This document shows, piece after piece, positions 22,722 to 32,855 of a stretch of DNA of 64,000 bases (within the stretch, counting starts at the first letter, position 1; every line of letters starts with the position of its first letter). The notes below the pieces were generated by a model. It was not told where the DNA came from, ran no database searches, and was given only the letters and a program-made list of their open reading frames with translations. Source of the DNA: Asterias rubens (taxonomy: Eukaryota; Echinodermata; Asteroidea; Forcipulatida; Asteriidae). Position numbers and translations under genes: made by a program. The stretch covers positions 8,518,333-8,582,332 of the forward strand of contig NC_047078.1 in the NCBI RefSeq assembly GCF_902459465.1, in the 5' to 3' direction.

Positions 22722-23028
22722 ATATTTTTTGATGTATCCCAACGTACGAATAAAATAACAAATCTGTGAAAATTTGGAACCAATATTGACCATCGAAGTT
22801 GCAAGAGAAACAAAAGAAAAGAAAAAACCCTTGTCGCACAAAATTGGGTGCTTTTAAGATGCAATGCTTCAGCTGAAACGGTCTTTGAGTGAAACTACCT
22901 CTAACTCAAAAACTATGTTACCTCAGAGAGCTGTTTCTCATATCAACAGCTCTCCGTTGCTATATTACCGAGTACGTTTTTACAATAACAATTATTTTGA
23001 GTATACCAATAGTGTTCAGTGCCTTTAA
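22722..23028 (+). mobile_element. TTAA MITE family A2, left end lost
   Basis: GATGTATCCCAACGTACGAA, AACAAATCTGTGAAAATTTG and the right end AGTGTTCAGTGCCTTTAA identify it. Confidence 0.75.
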
Positions 23029-23921
23029 ATTGTGTTTGTGCGGAAGGAGAGCTATCATAGGTATTTTTTCTTGGTTTTCTGTTGACAAACTTCCGGGCAT
23101 TTTCCTGGTCGTTGCGCTTCAATTGTCGAACAATATAGACATGTTTTGGCAATTAGGTCGCCCACAACCATGACCGTCATATATAAATACATGACCGAGT
23201 GAGAAAATAGAGTTTACTGTTGCAAACAACTTACCAACCAAAAGAACCGAGGGTTAATAATGCAGACAAATAGCAATGGCCTGACGTTTCGACCCTAGCA
23301 GAGTCTTTCTCGAAGGCAAATGACAACACAACAAACATGAATAAGTCATGTCAATCTGTACTGTTTATTGTTGTTGTTTTTGGCTTCTATGTTTCAATAA
23401 AGCTGGGTGGATGTTTTTGGTTTTAGGATAAGCCCGGTTCATACTTCCTGCCAATGCTGAGCTCTACAAAATTGGGCCCTGATTTTTGCCTAGTTGGTGG
23501 AAGTGCACTTTGCAAAATGAAAATGGCTTTTCCCTTTTAGTACTTCTTTCTGTATCAACTAAATGTTGCTTTTGTATTTACTTCACATCTCAAAGCGCAT
23601 AATATAGAGACTTCTCTGTGATTGTGATATGCGCTATAAAAAAATTGTTCATTTTTTTTTTTTTTTAAGATGAAATTTCAAGCCATGTTTGTGCCAATAA
23701 AAAGTGCATGTTACAAAGAAACACAAGGCTTCGGTTTCAATTGTAAACTTATCCTGAAACCCACGGTACCAACCTGTATTTCTATGTCTGGGGATTCCAA
23801 TCTATATGCAATATTCAGCAGACGCGAATAACCAACCAAAGACAGCTGTTGTAAGGTTCAACGTTCACGCAGCTTTGCCACAACATTCCCATCACGGACT
23901 TACTAAACATGGCCAGCGCCT
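23029..23921. other. gene-less stretch with repeat fragments
   Basis: 23219-23325 is the second copy of the ACGTTTCGACC/TTTCTCGAAGG repeat seen at 5278. 23430-23465 begins with AAGCCCGGTTCATACTTCCT, the terminus of the element at 49995-50193. Nothing else was recognised. Confidence 0.5.
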
Positions 23922-24307
23922 TTAAAGGCACTCGGATAATATTGGTAATTACTCAAAATAATTATAAACATAAAACCTCACTTGGTAACGAGTAATGGGG
24001 AGAGGTTGATGGTATAAAACATTGTGAGAAACGGCTCCCTCTGAAGTAACGTAGTTTTCGAGAAAGAAGTAATTTTCCATCAAAAATTTGATTTCGAGAC
24101 CTCAGATTTATAATTTGAGGTCTCGAAATCAACCATCTAAACGAACACAACTTCGTGTAACAAGGGTGTTTTTTCTTTCATATCTTGCAACTCCGACGAC
24201 CAATCGAGCTCAAATTTTCACAGGTTTGTTATTTTATGCATATGTTGAGACACACCAAGTGAGAAGACTGTTCTTTGACAATTACCAATAGTGTCCAGAG
24301 TCTTTAA
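23922..24307 (-). mobile_element. TTAA MITE family A1, full length
   Basis: TTAA-bounded, starting TTAAAGGCACTCGGATAATA. The central hairpin GATTTCGAGACCTCA...TGAGGTCTCGAAATC is intact. It shares its right TTAA with the next copy. Confidence 0.85.
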
Positions 24308-24678
24308 AGGCACTTTGACACTATTGGTAATTACTCTAAATAATTGTTATAGCATAACAAATTACTTGGTGTAACAAGCAATGGAGATATGTTGATAGTT
24401 TACAAAATTGTGAGAAACGGCTCCCTCTGAAGTGACATAGTTTTTGAGAAAGGTAATTTCTCCCTCAAATAAAAAAATACTTCGGCTGAAGCCTTTTATT
24501 ATGCATCTGAAAGCACACAATGTTGTGCAACAAGGTGTGTTTTCTTTCGTTATTCCCTCGCAACTTCGATGACCAAATGAGTCCAAATTTTCACAGGTTT
24601 GTTTTTATGCACTTGTTGAGATACAGCAAGAGAGAATACTGGTCTTTGACAATTACCAAACTTGTCCAATGTCTTTAA
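24304..24678 (-). mobile_element. TTAA MITE family A2, full length
   Basis: Starts TTAAAGGCACTTTGACACTA and ends CTTGTCCAATGTCTTTAA. The centre has TACTTCGGCTGAAGCCTTTT. It lies head-to-tail with the A1 copy. Confidence 0.85.
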
Positions 24679-24921
24679 AACAATTTCACACAGCATCAAC
24701 CACGACTAACTAACTCCTGCTTCCAAAGCGTAACACTAGAGGTCGCCTGTTGCAATTCTATCTTGACATGACCTTTATGTTCTTTCTTTTTTGCAACGCA
24801 AGAATTTTCTGTGTCCACCAAGCAAACTGTTGGACTTGTCGCAACTTTAGGTGTTGGGGTGGGGTGGGGGTCATGGTTCATAATATGTACATCCACATGT
24901 AAATTTAAAGTCTAATCATGG

Positions 24922-25060
24922 CTTAATTTCATAGAGCTGCGCTTAAGCAGCAAATGTTGCTTAACAAGTTTCTGCTTAGTAGAAATTAGCAGGATAGGCC
25001 TACCAGTCACAAATTGTACATGGGACATGGTCGTTTGGTTGGTAACCTTATTCTAGTCTA
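24922..25060. repeat. CTTAGCAA repeat
   Basis: TTTCATAGAGCTGCGCTTAA, AACAAGTTTCTGCTTAGTAG and TTGGTTGGTAACCTTATTC. Confidence 0.6.
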
Positions 25061-25079
25061 GTGATATGATACTGATCTA

Positions 25080-25122
25080 GATCTGCCAAGGTCGTGGGTT
25101 CGAATCCCACCGAGTAATATTT
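25080..25122 (+). repeat. tRNA-like T-arm fragment
   Basis: GGTCGTGGGTTCGAATCCCA is a B-box/T-arm. No D-arm was found in place, so it is a SINE remnant. Confidence 0.4.
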
Positions 25123-25211
25123 GTTCACAGAACTCGTGAGAAATTTAAAAGTATATAGTGCTGTACCACACATTGGTGTAAATGGGTAAATCCAAAATGA
25201 ATATAATTTTA

Positions 25212-25318
25212 TGCTGAGCATCAGACATAAGCAGGGTAGCTGGTAACCTTATTCTGGTAAGCAAGTTTTTGTGCTTAGCTTATTTTTGTGCTCAAACCGC
25301 TCCATGGAATTTGGCCCA
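25212..25318. repeat. CTTAGCAA repeat fragment
   Basis: GCTGGTAACCTTATTCTGGT and GTGCTTAGCTTATTTTTGTG followed by CATGGAATTTGGCCCA. Confidence 0.55.
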
Positions 25319-25469
25319 GAACAATAATGATTACTATTGGTGACATTCAGCAGAGCCAACACGGAAGTCGACTTACAGATCATTTCCGTTTGTTTTTTCT
25401 ATGTGAATGTTGTATTACATGAATAGATTGTGTGTTTGTTTTCCCATCAAGGGAACTCAGCACACTCCC

Positions 25470-25812
25470 ACAAGGTGGAAATAAACACCAAGCCGGCAAC
25501 AGGTCTAGGGTTATGAATTTCACAAATCAAAAAATAGACGAAAATATTCAGAAGTCATTGTGACATCAGCAGTTAGCTTGGTAGGATTCGAACAAGGGGA
25601 TATAAACACCAAGCTGGCAACAGCCAATCTTTCGCATACAAAGGCATTGGTTAAATGTATTTTGATCATGAATTGCACAACTCAACAAAATTGTGATTCA
25701 GTTAACAAGACGAAGATATTTATTCATATAGTCATTGTGAAATCAGCGGTTAGTTTGGTAGGATTTGAACCCACAACCTTGAAATGGCAAGTCCTGCTGT
25801 CTAACCACTGAA
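25470..25812 (-). repeat. duplicated tRNA-like (SINE-like) segments
   Basis: TTGGTAGGATTCGAAC (near 25577) and TTGGTAGGATTTGAACCCAC (near 25755) are T-arm-like on the minus strand, and AAACACCAAGCYGGCAACAG occurs twice. They are diverged repeats, not tRNA genes. Confidence 0.45.
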
Positions 25813-26084
25813 CAAAGATAATAACAACATTTTGGTATAAGCTTACAACACCTTCCGATAGCATACATCATTATGAGAAACATTTCACTTGGAAGATTGT
25901 AAATGCAGTAATAAAAAATAAAAAAAATATTCACAGATTAGTGTTATTGAACATCTACATTTTATATAGAATTAAAATAATCGAACGGTTCCAAAAACCA
26001 AATGTAAACTTTGCCAGATAGTTCGATTTGTAATTATTACAGTACCCATATGCAGGGTAATTGTAGTCAAAAGTAGACTGTACA

Positions 26085-26457
26085 ACAACATCACTATTGG
26101 TTATTATTCAAAATTATATTATTAGCATAAAACCTTTCTTGGTGACGAGTAATGAGGAGAGGTTGATAGTATCAAACAATGTGAGAAACGGCTCCTTCTG
26201 AAGTGCCATAGTTTTCGAGAAAGAAGTAATTTTCCACGTATTTGATTTCGAGACCTCAAATTTAGAACTTGAGGTCTCGAAATCAACCATCTAAACGCAC
26301 ACAACTTCGTGTGACAAGGGTGTTTTTTTCTTCCATTATTATCTCGCAAGTTCGATGACCGATTGAGCTCAAATTTTCACCGGTTTGTTATGTTATGCTT
26401 ATGTTGAGATACACCAACTAGTCTTTGACAATTACCAACAGTGTCCACTGCCTTTAA
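26085..26457 (-). mobile_element. TTAA MITE family A1, left tip eroded
   Basis: Starts within the terminus (ATCACTATTGGTTATTATTC) and ends CAGTGTCCACTGCCTTTAA, with an intact central hairpin. Confidence 0.85.
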
Positions 26458-26565
26458 GAAAAGTACATCCTATTTTGTTTTAACATCACCCAAAAGGGGG
26501 TTCCCCACTATTCATCGAAAGTCCCCCTGAAGCAAGTCAGTTGCAACAGTTTACGCGGGAGCCCT

Positions 26566-26640
26566 CGTAGCTGAGTGGTATGTCGCAATGCCACGTCCTA
26601 ACACAGCGCATCCCTGGGTACGAGTGTAATCACACACACT
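26566..26640 (+). repeat. tRNA-like sequence
   Basis: GCCCTCGTAGCTGAGTGGTA resembles a tRNA 5' end and D-arm. The T-arm is poor, so it is a SINE head or pseudo-tRNA. Confidence 0.35.
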
Positions 26641-27086
26641 GATGCCAGTGATTATAACATGGTACGGAAACACAGGGATTGTATAATAAGTAATAGCAAC
26701 CATGATTTTCAGAGGCTCAGTTGTGAAGTCAGTGTTCTAGGACAGGGTGTTGTGTAGTCTTGAGTCAAGGGGTCATGTTGATGTCGCAGACAATTTGTTT
26801 TAAAAACATTTTAGTTTTGTGAAACTTTTTTGTTTTTATGATGTCAACCTTCGTTAAAGGTAAGACCTATGGTTTTAAAAATCTTTGTTTGTTTGTTTTT
26901 ATAAAATGTTTATAATTATTAATTTGTTATCACTTTTTAATAGCGTTGTTTTTGTGATGTTTACATCCAATTAAATGGCCTGAAGTTTGAAACTGTTTGT
27001 ATAAAACGGTCATAATTTTATATTTTTAATAGCGTTGTTGTTTTTGCTATTTACATTGACTCAAATTATCTGTTTGTCAATAAACT
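26641..27086. other. AT-rich, nothing recognised
   Basis: T-rich low-complexity sequence. No gene signal was seen. Confidence 0.3.
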
Positions 27087-27566
27087 AAAAGTCACCTGGA
27101 AATAGAATTGTTTTTCTTTCAAACATAAAAGTATATGCTTACTAATTGTTTGTCACGATGTATATGTTTAAAAAATATATAAAGTTGTTTGAGGGGCTGA
27201 CTCCGCCTACCCCTTTTGTGACGTCAATCGAGGCAGACTTTGCCTGCAATGCGTATAGTAAACACACGTGCAAAGTACATGTACGTCCATGTCGTGAGTT
27301 GGTACATTTCAAAAAGTGTTTTTCTGCATTCGTACATGTACTTTGCAATTATTGTGTTTACTCTACGCATTACAGGCAAAGTCTGCCTCGATTGACGTCA
27401 CGAACAGCGCCCTCTCGGGTCGGGGTCTACTCTTAAATTTGTAAATAACATAAGAACTGATTTTTTAAAACCTTAGCTAACTGTTTATTCACATTCCACT
27501 CATCAAAACACATATACTAGTGACAAAAGCTTTATTTTGAAAAAATACCACTTCCAGGTGACTTTA
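27087..27566. mobile_element. 480-bp foldback element with TGACGTCA in both arms
   Basis: The outer ends are AAAGTCACCTGGAAATAG and CTTCCAGGTGACTTT. The strong inner arms are 27216-27290 and 27325-27410, for example GTGACGTCAATCGAGGCAGA against its complement. The inner arms share GCAAAGTACATGTACG. Each contains a CRE-type TGACGTCA (27219-27226 and 27396-27403). Confidence 0.8.
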
Positions 27567-27929
27567 AGTCGGTGGTCATTTTTTTAATAGTGAAATCAAC
27601 TGAATAATAGAAGTTTATTTCGAATGTACATATCGAAATAAGCCATGAGCTGTATGATATTTTTTAAAACTCATATACATTTTTTTGTTGCCAATTTTTT
27701 TAATGATTCATTTGTTTTTCTAAAATGTTTCCTTTTTTTCCTTTCATTTATGTCTTATTAATGTACCTCAATGAATTGCTCCTTTGGATTGTGATTTGGT
27801 TCGTTTTTGGGCAATCCCTAGGCTTCTTTTTGCTTTGTGTTTATTTTATATGGTTTTTTTTAAGCCTGAACGAATAAATCAACAAATAAAGAAGTCGATA
27901 AATCAATAAATGTCAATGATCCGAACAGT
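27567..27929. other. T-rich, nothing recognised
   Basis: No gene or repeat-family signal was found. Confidence 0.3.
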
Positions 27930-28277
27930 ATCTGGTATTATAGTTTAAGATAATCTGATAAACGTTTCTCAGATTGAGATTAAATTGTTTTTGCATCCCT
28001 TTCTCTACCACATTTGTTAGAAGTAAGTTTTAGCCAGGATTTGGTAAAGAAAAAGCGTGTCCAAATTTGCTGGAAATTAATTACAATACATTTTTACATG
28101 GAAATGACAGATACAACAGGGTGTCAACATTTCAAACATGTCTTGAGGAAGGGAATATTTTTTTCAAAATATTTTACTTTAATATCGGATCAACAGCTGC
28201 AGTAATGTATTACCAAGGAACTTCTTTACAGTCATTAATTTTTGAATAATTATCAAGAAGGTATAACCTCCCTTTAA
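27930..28277. mobile_element. TTAA element family D, right part
   Basis: Shares AACGTTTCTCAGATTGAGAT, ACAGTCATTAATTTTTGAAT and a right end AAGGTATAACCTCCCTTTAA with 31240-32048 and 35369-35690. The terminus resembles that of family A2, but the interior is different. Confidence 0.55.
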
Positions 28278-28494
28278 AGGCAGTGGACACTATTGGTAAA
28301 TACTCAAAATAATTATTGGCATAAAACAACTTCGTGTGAGAAGGGTGGTTTTTTTCTTTCATTATTATCACGCAAGTTCGATTACCAATTGAGCTCGAAT
28401 TTTCACATCAGGTTTGTTATTTTATGCATGTGTTGAGATACACCACCTTGAAGGCTAGTCTTTGACAATTACCAATAGTGTCCACTGCCTTTAA
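28274..28494 (-). mobile_element. TTAA MITE family A, internal deletion
   Basis: Perfect ends (TTAAAGGCAGTGGACACTAT ... AGTGTCCACTGCCTTTAA). The middle ~160 bp, including the hairpin, is deleted between GGCATAAAAC and AACTTCGTGTGAG. Confidence 0.85.
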
Positions 28495-28497
28495 GCA

Positions 28498-28675
28498 GCT
28501 TCAGTTCTGTGTATGGCCCAAAGCGGTTTAGCAGAAAATACTGCCAACCAAAATTGACTGGTGCACCAGTCACACCAAATTGTAAACAAACTTTACTGTA
28601 ACCTGTTTCTGTTAAGCAATACTTTTCTTGGCTTAGCAAGTTTTTGTGCGTACGAGGCCTTATGAAATTGGGCCA
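28498..28675. repeat. CTTAGCAA repeat, near full length
   Basis: GTTTAGCAGAAAATACTGCC, AACCTGTTTCTGTTAAGCAA and GGCCTTATGAAATTGGGCC. Confidence 0.6.
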
Positions 28676-28688
28676 TCAGGCCGTTTGC

Positions 28689-28706
28689 AACCCCCCCCCC
28701 CCCCCC
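28689..28706. repeat. poly-C tract
   Basis: Run of about 18 C. Confidence 0.85.
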
Positions 28707-28799
28707 ATAAGGCATATCTTTTTATTTGAAACAATTCAATTTTATTGGTCCTACCATGGAGGATTTATAATAATAATTATAGAAAAACGTTGCTTACAA

Positions 28800-28990
28800 A
28801 ACATCTGTTCACGAGAGTACTTCTCAATGCTTAGTTGGTTGGTAAGCAGAAAATATTGTTTAATATTTTTCTGATCTGAGCAGGATCAGTCATAAATTGT
28901 ACATTTTGTGACATGGTAATTTGGCTGGTATGTTTTGGTAAGCATATTATTTGTTGCGCCTATAGCTATTTTTTGTTCTGAAGCAGCTCT
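28800..28990. repeat. CTTAGCAA repeat
   Basis: TGCTTAGTTGGTTGGTAAGC, ACATGGTAATTTGGCTGGTA and the weak right end GCTATTTTTTGTTCTGAAGC. Confidence 0.45.
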
Positions 28991-29243
28991 GAAAGTAGGC
29001 CCTCATTGGTCAATTTCAGTACACAATATAATGCTCAAGTAAAAATGTGAACACAAGAAAAAACAAACATTCGACAAAAACAAACTACACAATATGTTTT
29101 TTCGGCTTTTGGCCCAAAACAAACATTTTGTTTCTACATCGATGTGTATATAAGCACTGTATACTGAGTACTTTCCCGAGTTATAAAACAAATCAACTGG
29201 CAAATCACTCTATGGGAGTCGAACCAAAGGCCTTTCAAATTAA

Positions 29244-29629
29244 TTAAAGGCAGTGAACACTATTGGTAATTACTCAAAATAATTTTTAGCATAACAACTT
29301 ACTTGGTTACAAGTAATGGAGAGTTGTTGATAGTATAAAACATTGTGAGAAACGGCTCCCTCTGAAGTATCGTAGTTTCGAGAAAGAAGTAAATCTCCAC
29401 GAATTTGATTTCGATACCTCAGATTTAGAATTTGAGGTCTCGAAATCTCGCATCTGAAAGCACACGACTTCGTGTAAACAAGGGTGTTTTTTCTTTCATT
29501 ATTATCTCGCAACATCGACAACCAATTGAGCTCAAATTTTCACAGGTTTGTTATTTTATACATATGTTGAGATACAGCAAGTGAGAAGACTGGTCTTCGA
29601 CAATTACCAATAGTGTCCAGGATCTTTAA
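29244..29629 (-). mobile_element. TTAA MITE family A1, full length
   Basis: Starts TTAAAGGCAGTGAACACTAT and ends AGTGTCCAGGATCTTTAA. The central hairpin carries one mismatch (GATTTCGATACCTCA). It abuts a family C element at the shared TTAA. Confidence 0.85.
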
Positions 29630-29985
29630 AGCCATTGGACCCTTTCGGTAAACAGTGTTGTCCAAGGCCCACACTTTGTGTACCACAACTTCTATATCAA
29701 ATAACAAACCTGTGAAAATTTAGGCTCAATCGGTCATCGGAGTCGGGAGAAAACAACGGAAAAACCCACCCTTGTTTCCGCGCGTTTCGCCGTGTCATGA
29801 CAATTGTGTTTAAAATAAATCCGTAATTCTCGTCAACGAGAATTTATATTGTTTTGCTGTTTTCTCAAAAAGTAAAGCGTTTCATGGAATAATATTTCAA
29901 GAGAAGTCTTTCACCATTGCCTTCTGTAAACCCTCTAAGTTATTTGTAAATCTGTGAACTTTTTTTTTTCCAACTAGACAACCGA
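29626..29985 (+). mobile_element. TTAA element family C, right end lost
   Basis: Starts TTAAAGCCATTGGACCCTTT and has AGTCGGGAGAAAACAACGGA and CGCGCGTTTCGCCGTGTCAT. It matches 56317-56687 up to AATCTGTGAACTTTTTTTT, then diverges. Confidence 0.8.
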
Positions 29986-30070
29986 GTTAGAGCCTGTTCG
30001 AATCCTTTATTTTACTATTGAAACGCACTGGACAATATATACACATGTTGAGATGCACCAGTGCCTTTAA

Positions 30071-30489
30071 GAGATTCAGCCTTAGATATTAATCTTTAAC
30101 CTTTAGAGAAAGGACGCTATTATGATATTATGGTTATTATTAATGAGGGATTTCCCTGCGTCAGAGCAATGCATGACTATACAGGGGCCACAGGCACGTA
30201 CTGAACGCGGCTCTTTGATCGATATCACATGATATGGGAATCCCCAAACATGTAAACAAAAAATTATGTTTGCGTCCAAGTTCCGAAAAAAAAGGGAAGC
30301 GTGTTTTTTTTTTTTTCAAACTTCGCCATTCTTGTTAAAATTTTAAACAACCATTGATATACACAATCATGGAATCATCCTCCAATTGCAGACAAAACTC
30401 TTTGTCGGCAATTGCTTTCTTTACATGTCCCTGTGGTTCGCTTAGAAAATGTATCCATAGTCAGACCATAGCACTTCAAAAGCATAGAG
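30071..30489. other. intergenic, nothing recognised
   Basis: A short MITE-end fragment (GTGCCTTTAAGAG) lies just before, at about 30020-30070. Otherwise no signal was seen. Confidence 0.3.
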
Positions 30490-30853
30490 CAAGATATACT
30501 GGACATTGGTGACTACAAAAAAATAATTGTTAACGTATAGTTATGTGTTAAGCATGAATGGAGAACTCATTGATGGTATAAAACACTTGTGAGAAACGAC
30601 TCCCTCGGAAGTGTAGTTTTTTAGAAAGAGGTACTCACTCAAGAATATTTGTACATTCCAAGACTTCATGCTTGAAACCTTTTACATCAGGCATCTGAAA
30701 GTTTGCAACAAGGGTGTTTTTGTATCTTCATTCTCTTGCAACTTTGATAACCAACTGAGCAACAAAATTCACAGGTTTGTTATTTTGTGCATTTTTTGGG
30801 ATACACCAAGTTGAAATACTGGTCTTGACAAAATTCGTGTCCAGTACCTTTAA
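30490..30853 (-). mobile_element. TTAA MITE family A2, diverged
   Basis: ATACTGGACATTGGTGACTA on the left and GTGTCCAGTACCTTTAA on the right. The interior phrases are typical (GTGAGAAACGACTCCCTCGG). Confidence 0.7.
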
Positions 30854-30912
30854 AAAAGGCAGAGCATTGAATATAATTAATTACCGAATACCGGTAACAG
30901 AGTCAAACGCCC

Positions 30913-31047
30913 ATGGCCACATCTAGCACTACACCCGGCCCGACAGTCGTCCCGCCCACAACCGACCCTGCCCTTGTGTGTGGCAAACAAGCAGACAGCA
31001 ACAAGGCCATTAACAAATTAAAAAAATGTTTGGCGTTATCCTGTTGA
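30913..31047 (+). other. 44-codon ORF with raised GC at third positions
   Basis: The ATG at 30913 (CGCCCATGG context) is preceded in frame by TAA at 30895. It opens MATSSTTPGPTVVPPTTDPA and ends TGA at 31045-31047. The Thr/Pro-rich start and GC3-rich codons stand out from the AT-rich surroundings. It lies 1.9 kb upstream of the bZIP gene on the same strand. It could be a small protein or a first exon, but no clear donor is present. Confidence 0.22.
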
Positions 31048-31239
31048 TCCTAAAGAATCAATCGTGTTTTTTTTCCATAGTACTTGACCTTCTTTCTCAG
31101 TCTCAGTCTTTTTTAAACACTAAAACAAGACTGTACAAACTGCTGATCAATACTAATAAATTTGTTTAGACTAAGGGTTTTCAAAATTACCGTATTTTCG
31201 TGTTTTATAATAATACTTGACATTGTGTCTGTTATTGTC

Positions 31240-32048
31240 ATCATGTGTCGAGACATTTTGAGATATTTAGCTCTTGTGCACCACTGTGTAGAAAGATGTT
31301 GCCATATGGCATGATGTTTACTCGTACCTGTGTCCAGTGGTTTTTGAAACCGTTCGAGTTGTTTAAATCATACAAATATACAACTATATAGGAACTAATA
31401 ATGTGAACAATCATTCCAAAAGGTCGTAGGGTTTTTGAGTTATCGTTTAAAATAATCCGTAATTGGAAAACACAATCTGAGTAACATTTTTCAGATTCAA
31501 ATTTTGGGGGATAACAACCTATTATTTGTTCTCTATAACCACATAAATTCAAAGTGAAATGATCTTCAAAATGCTCTATCGAAAGCTACTGTACTTATTA
31601 CCAAGCAACTCTTTATTGTCATTAATTTTAAAGAAACACGTTGCCTTGGGTCGGTCGAGTTGGTCTTTGAAAAGCGTTCTGTGACCGTTTGTTATAAAAT
31701 GCATTGGTTAGAAAGATGTTGTAAACGTTGAATACATTGATCTACACAAAATATGCCTCGAAATTGCGTGGTTTTTCTTTCACCTCGTCGGCTAACACGG
31801 TCGGCCATTATGGGAGTCAAATTTTTGACTGCCATAAATGGCCGACTGTGTTAGTTCGCGACGTAAAAGGAAAACCGTGCAATTTTGAGTAATACTTGTG
31901 TGGATCATTATATTCCACTTTTAAAACATCTTTCTAACCATATGCATTTTATAACAAACGGTCACAGAACGCTTTCTATAGACCAACTCGTCCGATCCAA
32001 TGCAACGTGTTCCTTTAAGAGTGATAACCAAACGTACCTTTCCTTTAA
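31240..32048. mobile_element. TTAA element family D, interrupted by family B
   Basis: The left part (CAGATTCAAATTTTGGGGGA ... TTATTGTCATTAATTTTAA) and the right part (TTAAGAGTGATAACCAAACG ... TTTCCTTTAA) join into one family D copy when the family B element is removed with one TTAA. The uninterrupted counterpart is at 35369-35690. Confidence 0.65.
31628..32018. mobile_element. TTAA foldback MITE family B, inserted in family D
   Basis: Starts TTAAAGAAACACGTTGCCTT and ends GCAACGTGTTCCTTTAA, with long arms meeting at GTCAAATTTTTGACTGCCAT. TTAA is duplicated on both sides. Confidence 0.9.
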
Positions 32049-32165
32049 AGGCACTGGACATCTTTGAAAAGTGTCAAAGACCAGTTTCATTACCTGGTGT
32101 ATCCCATAATATGCATAACTAAACAATTATTTTGAGAAGTAACCAATAGTGTCCGATGCCTTTAA
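32045..32165 (+). mobile_element. TTAA MITE family A, short deletion derivative
   Basis: Both ends are kept (TTAAAGGCACTGGACATCTT ... AGTGTCCGATGCCTTTAA) with only ~120 bp in all. Confidence 0.8.
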
Positions 32166-32855
32166 ATATAAATAAAAAGTCCAGCCTACGACCCTAATAT
32201 CTAGGTCCCATTACGCGGAACATAATTTAGTTTTTCACAGGCCTATATTAATTGTTCGTTAGAGACTTGGGGATTTCCAGTACACGTGAAAGTGGGGAAT
32301 TCCCAGCGTTTAAAGATAACTGCGTCGATAAAATCCAACAATGTCCTTTGTGTTTCAGGGTCTTTGAATTGTTTTTTTGTAAAGTAATTATATGGACTCC
32401 ATAATCTGGTGTGTTAGTGCGTACAGGCCAACAGAAACAATTATTTGCCTTTATTAAACTAACAAATTAATAGCAAATAAATAAACACTGAAATAGGGGA
32501 AAGTAAAATTCAGGTTGACAGATGTAATGGTCATCATTTCAGAAATGAGGTACACAGGAAAATCCTTGTAATTTTAATATTTGTCCATTGAATTGTTATT
32601 TTAATAATAAAATCAAAAATTAACCGATTTTGTCTTTCAATAATTTTAATCAATGATAAAACAATTGCATAAAGATCTTCACTGAAGTGTGTGTATGTAC
32701 TTACCATCAACATAATTTATGTGTTTTCCAGGGACGCATGACTGCCAGTTGTTCTGGAATTCCCCACTTCTGAGTCTTGAATTGTTGTTCACTGTTCTCC
32801 AAGAAGACACATCGTCCATTTTCGGTTTGGATAGTTTGGTTGAGAAGGTGTCCGA

